Below, piece by piece: positions 26,627-34,761 of a DNA stretch of 42,790 bases. The position numbers were made by a program, and so were the translations under genes. Every line of letters begins with the position of its first letter. Within the stretch, counting starts at the first letter, position 1. The notes under the pieces were generated by a model. That model was given only the letters and a program-made list of their open reading frames with translations. It did no database searches and had not been told where the DNA came from. Origin of the DNA: Oscillospiraceae bacterium (GTDB lineage: Bacteria; Bacillota; Clostridia; Oscillospirales; Acutalibacteraceae); the NCBI GenBank assembly GCA_029225165.1, contig JAQXVY010000051.1, forward strand, positions 1 to 42,790, given 5' to 3'.

Positions 26627-26664
26627 AAAAACTCGAAACCCTTTTGTGGATTTCGAGTTTTCTT
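26627..26664 (-). terminator. Terminator of the prfB-apgM operon
   Basis: AAAACTCGAAA pairs with TTTCGAGTTTT around a 13-base loop, 10 bases or so beyond the apgM stop. Confidence 0.8.
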
Positions 26665-26674
26665 CATATAAAAA

Positions 26675-27886
26675 TCATTTACTCAAAAAATAATTCATCA
26701 TTGTAAAGCCTTTTTCGATGTATTCCCCTATTGCCTTGGCGTTTGCCTCTGTAAAGGACTTTACACCATTTTCCTTTTCTTCCTTACTGCTGTAAATCAG
26801 GTACGGAACAGGGTTTGATGAATGGGTTTTGATGTTCAGGGGTGTTGGGTGGTCGGGGCATACAAGGACTGCAAAATCGTCATAGCCCTTAAGGAAATCT
26901 ACAACAGGTGTAAGGATTTTTTCGTCAATCAGCTCAATCGCCCTTACCTTGTTTTCATATTCTCCTCTGTGACCGCACTCGTCAGGAGCCTCAACATGGA
27001 CATACACAAAGTCCTGACCGTTTTTAAATTCCTCAATAGCGGCATTTGCCTTGCCATCAAAGTTTGTGTCAATGTAGCCTGTTGCACCCTCAACATCAAC
27101 GCTTTTCATCTCGGCACAGATTGCAATTCCCTTTAGCAAGTCAACGGCGGAAATCATCGAGCCTTTTTTGCCGAATTTCTTGTAAAAGCTGTCAAGTATA
27201 GGCTTTGTGCCCTCACCCCATAGCCAAATTGAGTTTGCCGGAGCTTTGCCCTCTTCTTCCCTCTTTTTGTTAACAGGGTGATTTTTCAGTAGGTCGTAGG
27301 ACTTTTTCATCAGCTCAAAAAGTGGTGCAACTGCACTGCCCTTTGGCAGGTAATCCTTAACAGGTCTGCCTGTTATATCGTGGGGCGGTGTAAAGGAAAC
27401 ATTGTCCTTGTCACCCTCTTTCCAAACAAGACAATGCCTGTATGCAACACCTGAATAGAATGTGAAAATGTCGTCACCTAAATTTTCTTCAAGATATTCC
27501 ACAAGGATTTTTGCCTCCTCTGTGGAAATATCGTCAGCACAGTAGTCAACCATTGTTTTGTCACAGTAATTTTCTTCATCGGAAACTGTAACAAGGTTGC
27601 ACCTGAGGGTTACATCGGTGTCCTTTAAATCAATGCCGATTGACGCCGCCTCAAGGGGACTTCTGCCTGTGTAGTAAACAGCAGGCTCATAGCCAAGTAC
27701 AGAAAGGTTTGCAACATCACTTCCGGGAGAAAGTCCCTCGGCAACAGTTTTTACCATTCCAACCTCACCCAATGATGCAAGCTTATCCATAGTAGGCTTT
27801 TTTGCAAGCTCCATCGGTGTTTTATTTCCCAGTGCCTGATACGGCTCGTCAGCCATACCGTCACACAGCATTACAAAGTATTTCAT
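26675..27886 (-). CDS. apgM: Cofactor-independent phosphoglycerate mutase, ApgM family
   Basis: 403 residues of the alkaline-phosphatase superfamily. The metal-binding LCDGMADEPY (Asp9), the nucleophile region SPGSDVANLSVLGY (Ser56 is the likely phosphoryl acceptor), the substrate stretch YTGRSPLEAASIGI, VEAPDECGHRG and the metal ligands in CPDHPTPLNIKTHS are visible. The family interconverts 3- and 2-phosphoglycerate without 2,3-bisphosphoglycerate. A related subfamily has been annotated as a proposed homoserine kinase (TIGR02535), and this length and sequence may belong there, so a role in threonine synthesis remains possible; no thr genes are adjacent. It begins 2 bases after prfB, with gaggag overlapping the prfB end. 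Confidence 0.85.
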   Translation of the reverse strand: MKYFVMLCDGMADEPYQALGNKTPMELAKKPTMDKLASLGEVGMVKTVAEGLSPGSDVANLSVLGYEPAVYYTGRSPLEAASIGIDLKDTDVTLRCNLVTVSDEENYCDKTMVDYCADDISTEEAKILVEYLEENLGDDIFTFYSGVAYRHCLVWKEGDKDNVSFTPPHDITGRPVKDYLPKGSAVAPLFELMKKSYDLLKNHPVNKKREEEGKAPANSIWLWGEGTKPILDSFYKKFGKKGSMISAVDLLKGIAICAEMKSVDVEGATGYIDTNFDGKANAAIEEFKNGQDFVYVHVEAPDECGHRGEYENKVRAIELIDEKILTPVVDFLKGYDDFAVLVCPDHPTPLNIKTHSSNPVPYLIYSSKEEKENGVKSFTEANAKAIGEYIEKGFTMMNYFLSK

Positions 27887-27888
27887 AA

Positions 27889-29001
27889 TCAGTTCTCCTC
27901 GTGACCTATCATCTTTAGATAGGCGTTAATAAATCCGTCAAGGTCGCCGTCCATAACAGCGTTAACATTGCCGGTTTCAAAATTTGTTCTGTGGTCTTTA
28001 ACCAAGGTGTAGGGCATAAACACATAGGAACGAATCTGACTGCCCCACGTTATTTCCTTTTGAACACCCTTGATGTCCTCGATTTTTTCAAGATGCTCCC
28101 TCTCCTTAATTTCAAGCAGTTTTGACATAAGCATCTTCATAGCAACATCACGGTTTTGGTATTGGCTTCTTTCAACCTGTGACGCTACAACAATTCCTGT
28201 TGGTATATGGGTAAGACGAACAGCGGAAGAGGTTTTGTTAACCTTCTGTCCACCTGCACCTGATGCTCTGTACACATCCATCTTGATGTCCTCGTCACGA
28301 ATGTCAATTTTAATATCGTCGTCAATTTCAGGCATTACTTCAAGTGAACTAAAGCTTGTGTGTCGTCTGCCCGCAGAGTCAAATGGAGAAACTCGCACAA
28401 GGCGGTGAACACCGGCCTCACCCTTTAGGTAGCCGTAGGCATTTTCACCCTCAACAAGTAATACGGCAGACTTTAGTCCTGCCTCGTCACCGTCAAGGTA
28501 GTCAACCTCCTTAACGGTAAAGCCGTGGTCAAGCGCCCAGCGGTTGTACATTCTGTAAAGCATTTCTGCCCAGTCCTGAGCCTCTGTACCGCCACTTCCT
28601 GCGTGGAATGTGAGGATAGCATTGTTCTTGTCATATTCACCTGTCAAAAGTGTTTGCAGACGGAGCTTTTCCACAGTTTCCTGTACACCGTTCACTTCAC
28701 TTTCCGCCTCATCAAAAAGTGACAAATCCTCTTCCTCGTCAGCAAGCTCAATAAGCGCCATAGCGTCCTCGTATTTTTCTACAAGAGAATTAAAACTCTC
28801 CACCTTATTATTTAAGTCCGAGGTGCGCTTTAATACCTTTTGACTGTTTTCCATATCGTCATAAAAGCCCGGCTCTGCCGCCCTGTTTTCAAGCTGTTTA
28901 ATTTCACTTTTTATAGCCTCAAGTCCAAGAGCGTCAGACAAATCGTCAATCTCCGGCTTCATACCCTCAAGCTTAAGTCTTAATTCTTCAAACTGTACCA
29001 T
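27889..29001 (-). CDS. prfB: Peptide chain release factor 2
   Basis: 370 residues. It recognises UGA and UAA stop codons and triggers peptidyl-tRNA hydrolysis. The SPF stop-codon recognition tripeptide (205-207, VRVSPFDSAGRRHTS) and the catalytic GGQ (250-252, SGAGGQKVNKTSSAVR) are present. The reading frame is uninterrupted: at the position of the usual programmed +1 frameshift (CTT TGA C around codon 25) it reads CTT GGA CTT, giving Leu25-Gly26-Leu27. Autoregulation by frameshifting is therefore absent. Start ATG 29001 has aaagaggt upstream; apgM is cotranscribed. Confidence 0.95.
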   Translation of the reverse strand: MVQFEELRLKLEGMKPEIDDLSDALGLEAIKSEIKQLENRAAEPGFYDDMENSQKVLKRTSDLNNKVESFNSLVEKYEDAMALIELADEEEDLSLFDEAESEVNGVQETVEKLRLQTLLTGEYDKNNAILTFHAGSGGTEAQDWAEMLYRMYNRWALDHGFTVKEVDYLDGDEAGLKSAVLLVEGENAYGYLKGEAGVHRLVRVSPFDSAGRRHTSFSSLEVMPEIDDDIKIDIRDEDIKMDVYRASGAGGQKVNKTSSAVRLTHIPTGIVVASQVERSQYQNRDVAMKMLMSKLLEIKEREHLEKIEDIKGVQKEITWGSQIRSYVFMPYTLVKDHRTNFETGNVNAVMDGDLDGFINAYLKMIGHEEN

Positions 29002-29032
29002 ATTTTATACCTCTTTTTATTCGTTAAGTTAC

Positions 29033-29061
29033 ATTATATCCCAAAACATTAAAAAAGTAAA
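29033..29061 (-). promoter_or_regulatory. prfB promoter
   Basis: Minus strand TTTACT (29061-29056), 17 bases, TATAAT (29038-29033), 31 bases upstream of the ATG. Confidence 0.65.
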
Positions 29062-29100
29062 CACAACTGAAACACTATCTTATAAAATTAATAAATAATG

Positions 29101-29129
29101 TTGCAGATTTTATAATCATTTGATATAAT
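29101..29129 (+). promoter_or_regulatory. Promoter of the RING/zinc-ribbon gene and galU
   Basis: TTGCAG (29101-29106), 17 bases, TATAAT (29124-29129), divergent from the prfB promoter. Confidence 0.7.
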
Positions 29130-29189
29130 TAATAAAAATAGGTGTAGAATACTATTTTAGAGAATAATAAAAAAGAAAAGGAATAAGAA

Positions 29190-30236
29190 ATGGATTTTAT
29201 CGGATATAAATGTCCTGTCTGCGACAAGAACTTTCACGCTGACGAAGATGTTGTTGTCTGCCCTGTATGCGGTACTCCCCACCACAGGGACTGCTACGAA
29301 CAAATCGGTCATTGTGTGAATGAGGATAAACACGCAGAGGGATATGACTTTGAAAAAGAAAGTAACGGTGGCGACTCACCCGAAGGCTCTGTAAAATGCA
29401 AATCCTGCGGTGAAATTAACGAGGAAGGAACCTTCTTCTGCAAAAAGTGCAACGCACCGCTGATTGATATGCCAAAGGGCAACACTCAAAGCAACAACGG
29501 AGAAAACACTCAAAACCAAAACCCATTCGGCGGTAATCCTATGGGTGGTAATCCATTTGGCGGAAATCCTTTCGGCGGAAATCCACAGGCAGGATTTAAC
29601 CCAATTCAAATTGACCCAATGGGTGGAGTTTCTCCCGACACGGAATTTGACGAGGGTGCAAAGGCAGGAGAGGTTGCAAAGTATGTGAAGCAAAATTCCC
29701 CGTACTTTATGCAGGTTTTCAACAGGATAAAAGCCTTTGGCAAGTCAAGGTTTAACTTTGCCGGTATGATATTCGGCGGTGGATATTTGCTTTACAGAAA
29801 GCAGTATGTCCTTGGCACAATCATAACACTTATAATGGCAGGATGCCTTATCTTTTCCACCTTCGGCAACTACACAGTTGTCAGCGGAATGTTAAGCGAT
29901 ATTTCACAGGCAAACACAAATGTGTCTTACCAAAACATTTACCCATTGTTTATGGAGCAAATGGAGAATTTGAACATTACTGACTACATTATTGTTATAT
30001 CGTCATTTGTCTGTAACATTATATACTATGCGCTACACCTTGTTTGCGGTTTTATAGCAAACAGATGTTACTACAAGCACTGCTGTCGTCAGGTTAAAAG
30101 GATAAAGCAGAGTACAGTTTCTCAAACCGAGGCTGACAACGAGCTTCAGACAAAAGGCGGAGTAAACACAGCACTTGCATTCAGCTTACTTGCCGTTTTG
30201 CTGATAATTAACTATGCTCCTATGTTTATTTTTTGA
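29190..30236 (+). CDS. Prokaryotic RING-finger plus zinc-ribbon membrane protein
   Basis: 348 residues, function unknown. Residues 8-42 hold CPVC, CPVC, then HHRDC and a further Cys, the spacing of the prokaryotic RING (Prok-RING_1) fold. Residues 70-87 are a zinc ribbon (CKSC...CKKC). A low-complexity linker with NPFGG/NPMGG repeats (about 111-132) follows. The C-terminal half has a DUF2628-like segment (SRFNFAGMIFGGGYLLYRK, then QYVLGTIITLI) and further membrane spans near 250-290 and 325-345. The zinc domains are probably cytosolic and the tail anchors it. galU starts 31 bases downstream, suggesting cotranscription. There is no E2-like gene nearby, so a ubiquitin-like role is not supported. 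Confidence 0.75.
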   Translation: MDFIGYKCPVCDKNFHADEDVVVCPVCGTPHHRDCYEQIGHCVNEDKHAEGYDFEKESNGGDSPEGSVKCKSCGEINEEGTFFCKKCNAPLIDMPKGNTQSNNGENTQNQNPFGGNPMGGNPFGGNPFGGNPQAGFNPIQIDPMGGVSPDTEFDEGAKAGEVAKYVKQNSPYFMQVFNRIKAFGKSRFNFAGMIFGGGYLLYRKQYVLGTIITLIMAGCLIFSTFGNYTVVSGMLSDISQANTNVSYQNIYPLFMEQMENLNITDYIIVISSFVCNIIYYALHLVCGFIANRCYYKHCCRQVKRIKQSTVSQTEADNELQTKGGVNTALAFSLLAVLLIINYAPMFIF

Positions 30237-30267
30237 TATAAAATTTCTTAAAAAGAGGTGTTTTTAA

Positions 30268-31140
30268 ATGAAAATCACAAAGGCTGTTATTCCGGCTGCA
30301 GGTCTTGGCACAAGAGTTTTACCTGCAACAAAGTCAATGCCAAAGGAAATGTTCCCCATTGTGGACAAGCCTGCAATTCAGTATATTGTTGAGGAGGCTG
30401 TAAAGGCAGGAATCACAGACATACTGATTATCACAAACAGAGGTAAGGGTGTTATTGAGGATCACTTTGACCGCTCACCTGAGCTTGAAACAGCCCTTGA
30501 CAAGCCTGAAAAACAGGATATTCTTGAAACAGTAAAGGGTATTTCAAGCCTTGCAAACATTACATTTATCAGACAGATTGAAACAAAAGGTCTTGGTCAC
30601 GCAATTTTAAGGGCAAAGAACTTTGTAGGTGACGAGCCATTTGCAGTAATGTTCGGTGATGATGTTATCATTGGCGAAAGTCCTGCAATCGGCGAGCTGA
30701 TTGACGCATACGGTGAATTTGGCAAAGGTGTTGTAGGCGTTAAGCTTGTTCCCGAAAGTGAAATTCACAAGTACGGCTCACTAAAGGTTGAAAGCCTGCA
30801 CGACAATGTGTTTAAATGCACAGATATGGTGGAAAAGCCACAGACACCGGAGGAGGTTTTGTCCTGCTATTCAATACTTGGCAGATGTGTTCTTCCCCCT
30901 GAAATTTTCGGAATTTTAGAGAACACAAAGCCGGGTAAGGGCGGAGAAATTCAGCTGACAGACGCAATGAGAGAAATTGCCGTAACAGACGGTATGACAG
31001 CCGTTGAATACACAGGCACAAGGTACGATATGGGCAACAAGCTGGGCATACTCCAGGCATCAGTCGAGGTTGGAGTAAACCACCCCGAAATCGGCGAAGG
31101 ACTTAAAGAGTATCTTAAAGAGTTTGTAAAAACGCTGTAA
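30268..31140 (+). CDS. galU: UTP--glucose-1-phosphate uridylyltransferase
   Basis: 290 residues, complete. It makes UDP-glucose from UTP and glucose 1-phosphate. The N-terminal nucleotide-binding motif GLGTRVLPATKSMPKEM, the FGDDVIIGESPA acid region, GSLKVESL and VEKPQTPEE motifs, and GEIQLTDAMRE are diagnostic. An aaagaggtg site precedes the ATG. In this genome it links the acquired Leloir pathway, which consumes and regenerates UDP-glucose, to cell-envelope sugar supply. Cotranscribed with the RING-type gene and followed by a strong terminator. Confidence 0.96.
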   Translation: MKITKAVIPAAGLGTRVLPATKSMPKEMFPIVDKPAIQYIVEEAVKAGITDILIITNRGKGVIEDHFDRSPELETALDKPEKQDILETVKGISSLANITFIRQIETKGLGHAILRAKNFVGDEPFAVMFGDDVIIGESPAIGELIDAYGEFGKGVVGVKLVPESEIHKYGSLKVESLHDNVFKCTDMVEKPQTPEEVLSCYSILGRCVLPPEIFGILENTKPGKGGEIQLTDAMREIAVTDGMTAVEYTGTRYDMGNKLGILQASVEVGVNHPEIGEGLKEYLKEFVKTL

Positions 31141-31160
31141 AAAAGTACATAAAATGAGCA

Positions 31161-31191
31161 AAACCGGACAGATTACCTGTCCGGTTTTTTG
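31161..31191 (+). terminator. galU terminator
   Basis: AAACCGGACAG pairs with CTGTCCGGTTT around ATTAC, then T4. The rest of the 31141-31516 gap holds AT-rich GAATACAGAATGCAG-type strings, the palindromic element below, and solitary copies of its arm (near 31256, 31437 and 31458). Confidence 0.9.
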
Positions 31192-31280
31192 TAATGCAAA
31201 ATTCAGAATACAGAATGCAGAATTAAGAATTTTTGTTTTGAGTTGCCTACACTTCATCATTCCGAGAGCATCCTCTTCTT

Positions 31281-31425
31281 GTCATTCCGAGGAAACGAAG
31301 CGACCGAGGAATCTGAAAGGATAGCAGTAGTGCCTAAAGCGACACTATCAGGTTATAGGAAAGTGTGATTTCTCTAACACAATTAGTGGTAGAGAAAGGG
31401 GATTCCTCGACAAGCTCGGAATGAC
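31281..31425. repeat. 145-bp palindromic MITE-like element, copy B
   Basis: Starts GTCATTCCGAGG and ends CTCGGAATGAC. It matches copy A (26455-26599) in length and through nearly all positions, including the internal GATAGCAGTNGTGCC and CGACACTATCAGGTTATA stretches. No coding capacity. Confidence 0.85.
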
Positions 31426-31516
31426 ATAGTTGTGGCTCGGAATGACAGGGGTGGGAACTCGGAATGACAGGAGAAGTATAATTCCGAATTCCGAATTATG
31501 CATTATGCATTATGAA

Positions 31517-34500
31517 TTACCACCTAAGCTTTCTAATCTCCTGCACAAGGCGGACGCAGTTGCCTTTGTCGAAGTACTTAAAGCTTAATTCCCTCTTTAA
31601 TTGATACTTGTAGGATATGCGGAAGTTGTTGTTTGCTACTCTTTGCAAATCTTCACACAGCACATTCACAGAGGTACTCCTGTCCCCCGGCAAATCTCTT
31701 TCCATATCAATGTAGGAGCCTGTTGTGTTCTTGTACTTTTCGTAGTCGAACTGATAGAAAAGTACAGGCTTGTTAAGGTAGAGCACATCCCAACAAACAG
31801 AGCTGTAATCGGTTATCAGCATTTTACAGCTCATAATCAGCTTGTTAAGCTGAACATCATCTGGGGTTAGAATGTTTATCCTTTTATTTCCGATAGAGAA
31901 TTTTGAAATGTAGTCCTTTAGCCTTGTGTTCACAAAAAAGTTAAGGGTTAAGTCGTTGCTTTCCAAAGCATTACTCAACTGTTCACTCTTGAGAAGGCTT
32001 AGGTAGCTTGTGTAGTAGTCGCTTTCAAGGAAGGTTTCGTCGTCCACATCCTCCAGCCAATCCCTCGTTGCAGGAACATACAAAATCTCTTTGCTGTCAA
32101 ATGACTTGTCCTCAAGGGCATCCCACCTTGCAAGACCTGTAACGCAAACCTCGTTTGAGGAGTAGTTTAAATTCTTTAAAAGAATTTCTTTTTCGCTGTC
32201 GGAGGATGCAACAATCATACTTGGGTGGTGAGGACTGGACTTGTGATAAATTCCGCCGATACGCTTCAGCCCTGTTACACCGTGCCTTAGTGAAAACAGC
32301 TTTTTGTCCCTGATACTCCTTGCAATAGGGGAATTGTTTGGTCGCCAAATGTAGCTGTTTGAACGGGATTCTGCGGAAATCAAAAGCCTTGATGCAAGTG
32401 CATAGACCATATGCTTTAGTGACATAAACTCCAAAATATTCTTGGAGTATTTTTCTACATTAGAATAATCCTTTGACTTACTTTGAATTACATAATAGAT
32501 GTTGGCATTTAATCTCCGCTGTATCTTATGCCTCATACAGTGGGCAAAAAAGCAGTAGCCGTTGTCCTGTGCGAAGTTACTGTTCTTTTCGTACACAAGT
32601 GCTATTCGCTTTTTTGTGTAGTGGGATTTTCTCAGCTTGAAAATCGCCAAAGCCAAAAGCTCCTTCAACTTGAACTTTTTGGTGTCGTAGTCCTGCTTTT
32701 CCCTCATAATAAAGGACAAAGTGTTTTCCATAGTGAAGTATGGAAAGAACAGTTTTACTTTATTATCACTGCTTACAAAGCGGTAGTGGTTTTGGTCGAA
32801 AATATTTTTAAAGCTGAACAGATACCTGTTGACCTGATGGTTGTCAACGGAAACTCTTGCAAAATATGTTGCGTTGTCCTCCACATACACTGCGTACAAA
32901 TCCCAGATTACACTTTGCAGTTCAATTGCGGAAAGGTCAAAACGAGCCTTTAACAGGGTTTTGTCACCGCTGGCAACCAAGTCACCCTTTGCGTAATAAA
33001 TCCTCTTGTCCTCACACTGCTTGTATCTGTAAGAAAGGGCATAGCCTGTAAAACGCTCCATATTCTCGGTAACATCACAAGTGATGTACAGGTAATTTTT
33101 CTTGAAATGCACACTTCTGTATTTGACGCTTACAAGGTTTTTGTGGGAAACAAGCCTGTCACGAAGTCGGATACAGAATGAGCCTGTTTTGTCATACATA
33201 GGCTCCAAAATAACCACAGTATCCATAACATTAAAGGACGCAACACTTTTCAGACATTCCTCTTTGTCGCCCTTTGCACCGTCAAAATCAGGCGACTTTA
33301 CATTTACGCAGTACATATTTCCTTTGTAGGAAAATGCCACGCACAGGTTGTAGGTTCTATCCACAAAATCCGCAACAGAATTTTTTATTGAGGAAAAGTC
33401 AACGGTAATTTCGCCCTTTTTCCTGTCAAAGCTTTTAACATCCAGGACAATTTTTTCTCGCCTTGAAGGACAATGCAAGAATACGGCAATATCACCAACC
33501 TCCCTCATATCGGGGTAAAGCAGTACCTTGTAGCTACCGCTGTTGTCCACATAATGCTCACCCCAAATACTGCACTTTGGCAGAAATTCGGGAGAAAACA
33601 AAATATGTCGCTGGTTGTTTTCTATTGTAATTTCAGTACCCTTGGCTGTGATAACGCTGGAAAAACGAACTCGCTTGTTATTCACAACAGAAATGGTAAT
33701 TTCGTCAAGTCCTTTGCCTGAGATGTTGTCCTCCTCGGCAGTTTCGGAAATCTTCTTTGCAACGGTATCATTTGCAATCTTTACAGTGGTGTAGTACAAA
33801 AATTCCCTGATGCGGTAATATGCGTACATATTCAGCACACAAGGCTCCTTATCCTTTAGAAAATCCCTTGAAATGGTGTATTTCAGGATATAGTGAGTGT
33901 CCATATCCTTAACCTCATCAGGACTGATGTCATAGGATAAATCATCCTCAAGGGAAGTTTTAAGTGTAACTCCAAAGTCATTACATTTAGAAAGCTTTTC
34001 TATTTTAACATCAAAGGTAAAGTTTCTGCCCTTCACCCCAAAATCCTCAACAGTATTGTCAACAATGTAGTCAACAAAGCTTTTTTCCTCAATAAGGATA
34101 AATCCAAGGTAGCCCGATGTGGTTATGTGGGTTACAAGACTCACCTTTTCCCCTGACATTTCTGTCCTTGAAATAGCCTTGTGGTACAAAATCCGCTTAT
34201 TCCTTGTACTGCGGTACTCGTCCTTGACGGATTTTGAATAAAGTCGGCAAAAGTTTAGAACTCCGTTATTTTCAAATACAATATAAAGCTTAAAACGCAG
34301 AGGCACTTCGTCAATAGACGGATAATCAAAGCCGTCAAAATTAATGGTGTGGCGACTGCTGTTGATGTTACAGGTGCTGTACCATACATATCTGTTATGA
34401 GAATCCAAAAGCGCAAAGGCAACAGCAGAGGTGTAGTCAACCTCCTGTTTCGGAAATTTAACAGTAACCGAGTTATCCCCCGAGGAGATAATGTCAGCCT

Positions 34501-34564
34501 TAATACGGTCTTTTATAATAATTTTTTTAGTAGTCAGTTCATCAAATGAACCAAAATATCTCAT
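31517..34564 (-). CDS. CDP-glycerol glycerophosphotransferase-family protein with altered active-site motifs
   Basis: 1015 residues, a tandem paralogue of the product of 34762-37824. About 600 N-terminal residues form beta-rich repeats. The C-terminal ~380 residues match the TagF-type Glyphos_transf domain (KKRIALVYEKNSNFAQDNGY, SLRHGVTGLKR with His761, CVTGLARWD, LITDYSSVCWDV, LFYQFDY). TagF enzymes need two histidines, in the HG and HP motifs. Here the second is lost: NT at 879-880 replaces the HP of the paralogue (884-885). The PTW motif is PAT (831-833). It may be catalytically weak, use another acceptor or serve structurally. It has its own promoter. The N-terminal region, lacking a recognised domain, might bind polymer or membrane. 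Confidence 0.85.
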   Translation of the reverse strand: MRYFGSFDELTTKKIIIKDRIKADIISSGDNSVTVKFPKQEVDYTSAVAFALLDSHNRYVWYSTCNINSSRHTINFDGFDYPSIDEVPLRFKLYIVFENNGVLNFCRLYSKSVKDEYRSTRNKRILYHKAISRTEMSGEKVSLVTHITTSGYLGFILIEEKSFVDYIVDNTVEDFGVKGRNFTFDVKIEKLSKCNDFGVTLKTSLEDDLSYDISPDEVKDMDTHYILKYTISRDFLKDKEPCVLNMYAYYRIREFLYYTTVKIANDTVAKKISETAEEDNISGKGLDEITISVVNNKRVRFSSVITAKGTEITIENNQRHILFSPEFLPKCSIWGEHYVDNSGSYKVLLYPDMREVGDIAVFLHCPSRREKIVLDVKSFDRKKGEITVDFSSIKNSVADFVDRTYNLCVAFSYKGNMYCVNVKSPDFDGAKGDKEECLKSVASFNVMDTVVILEPMYDKTGSFCIRLRDRLVSHKNLVSVKYRSVHFKKNYLYITCDVTENMERFTGYALSYRYKQCEDKRIYYAKGDLVASGDKTLLKARFDLSAIELQSVIWDLYAVYVEDNATYFARVSVDNHQVNRYLFSFKNIFDQNHYRFVSSDNKVKLFFPYFTMENTLSFIMREKQDYDTKKFKLKELLALAIFKLRKSHYTKKRIALVYEKNSNFAQDNGYCFFAHCMRHKIQRRLNANIYYVIQSKSKDYSNVEKYSKNILEFMSLKHMVYALASRLLISAESRSNSYIWRPNNSPIARSIRDKKLFSLRHGVTGLKRIGGIYHKSSPHHPSMIVASSDSEKEILLKNLNYSSNEVCVTGLARWDALEDKSFDSKEILYVPATRDWLEDVDDETFLESDYYTSYLSLLKSEQLSNALESNDLTLNFFVNTRLKDYISKFSIGNKRINILTPDDVQLNKLIMSCKMLITDYSSVCWDVLYLNKPVLFYQFDYEKYKNTTGSYIDMERDLPGDRSTSVNVLCEDLQRVANNNFRISYKYQLKRELSFKYFDKGNCVRLVQEIRKLRW

Positions 34565-34590
34565 ACAGCAATTACCTCCTGTGGAAGTAA

Positions 34591-34620
34591 ATTATAGCAC
34601 ACTCAAAAGTGGAATTACAA
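34591..34620 (-). promoter_or_regulatory. Promoter of the downstream TagF-like paralogue
   Basis: Minus strand TTGTAA (34620-34615), 18 bases, TATAAT (34596-34591), just before an aggaggt ribosome site. Same hexamers and spacing as the promoter of the other paralogue. Confidence 0.7.
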
Positions 34621-34716
34621 TAAGAATTGTTAAATTTTAAAAGAATTATACATATTAAATAAAATGATTTAAAAAAACTAAAATACTTTCATAAATAAAT
34701 AAATTTAAGGCAAAAA

Positions 34717-34745
34717 AACCGGTCAATCATATAGACTGACCGGTG
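34717..34745 (-). terminator. Terminator of the upstream TagF-like paralogue
   Basis: ACCGGTCA ... TGACCGGT stem followed, on the minus strand, by seven T. It separates the two paralogues into two transcription units. Confidence 0.85.
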
Positions 34746-34761
34746 ATAATTTATTCAGCTT

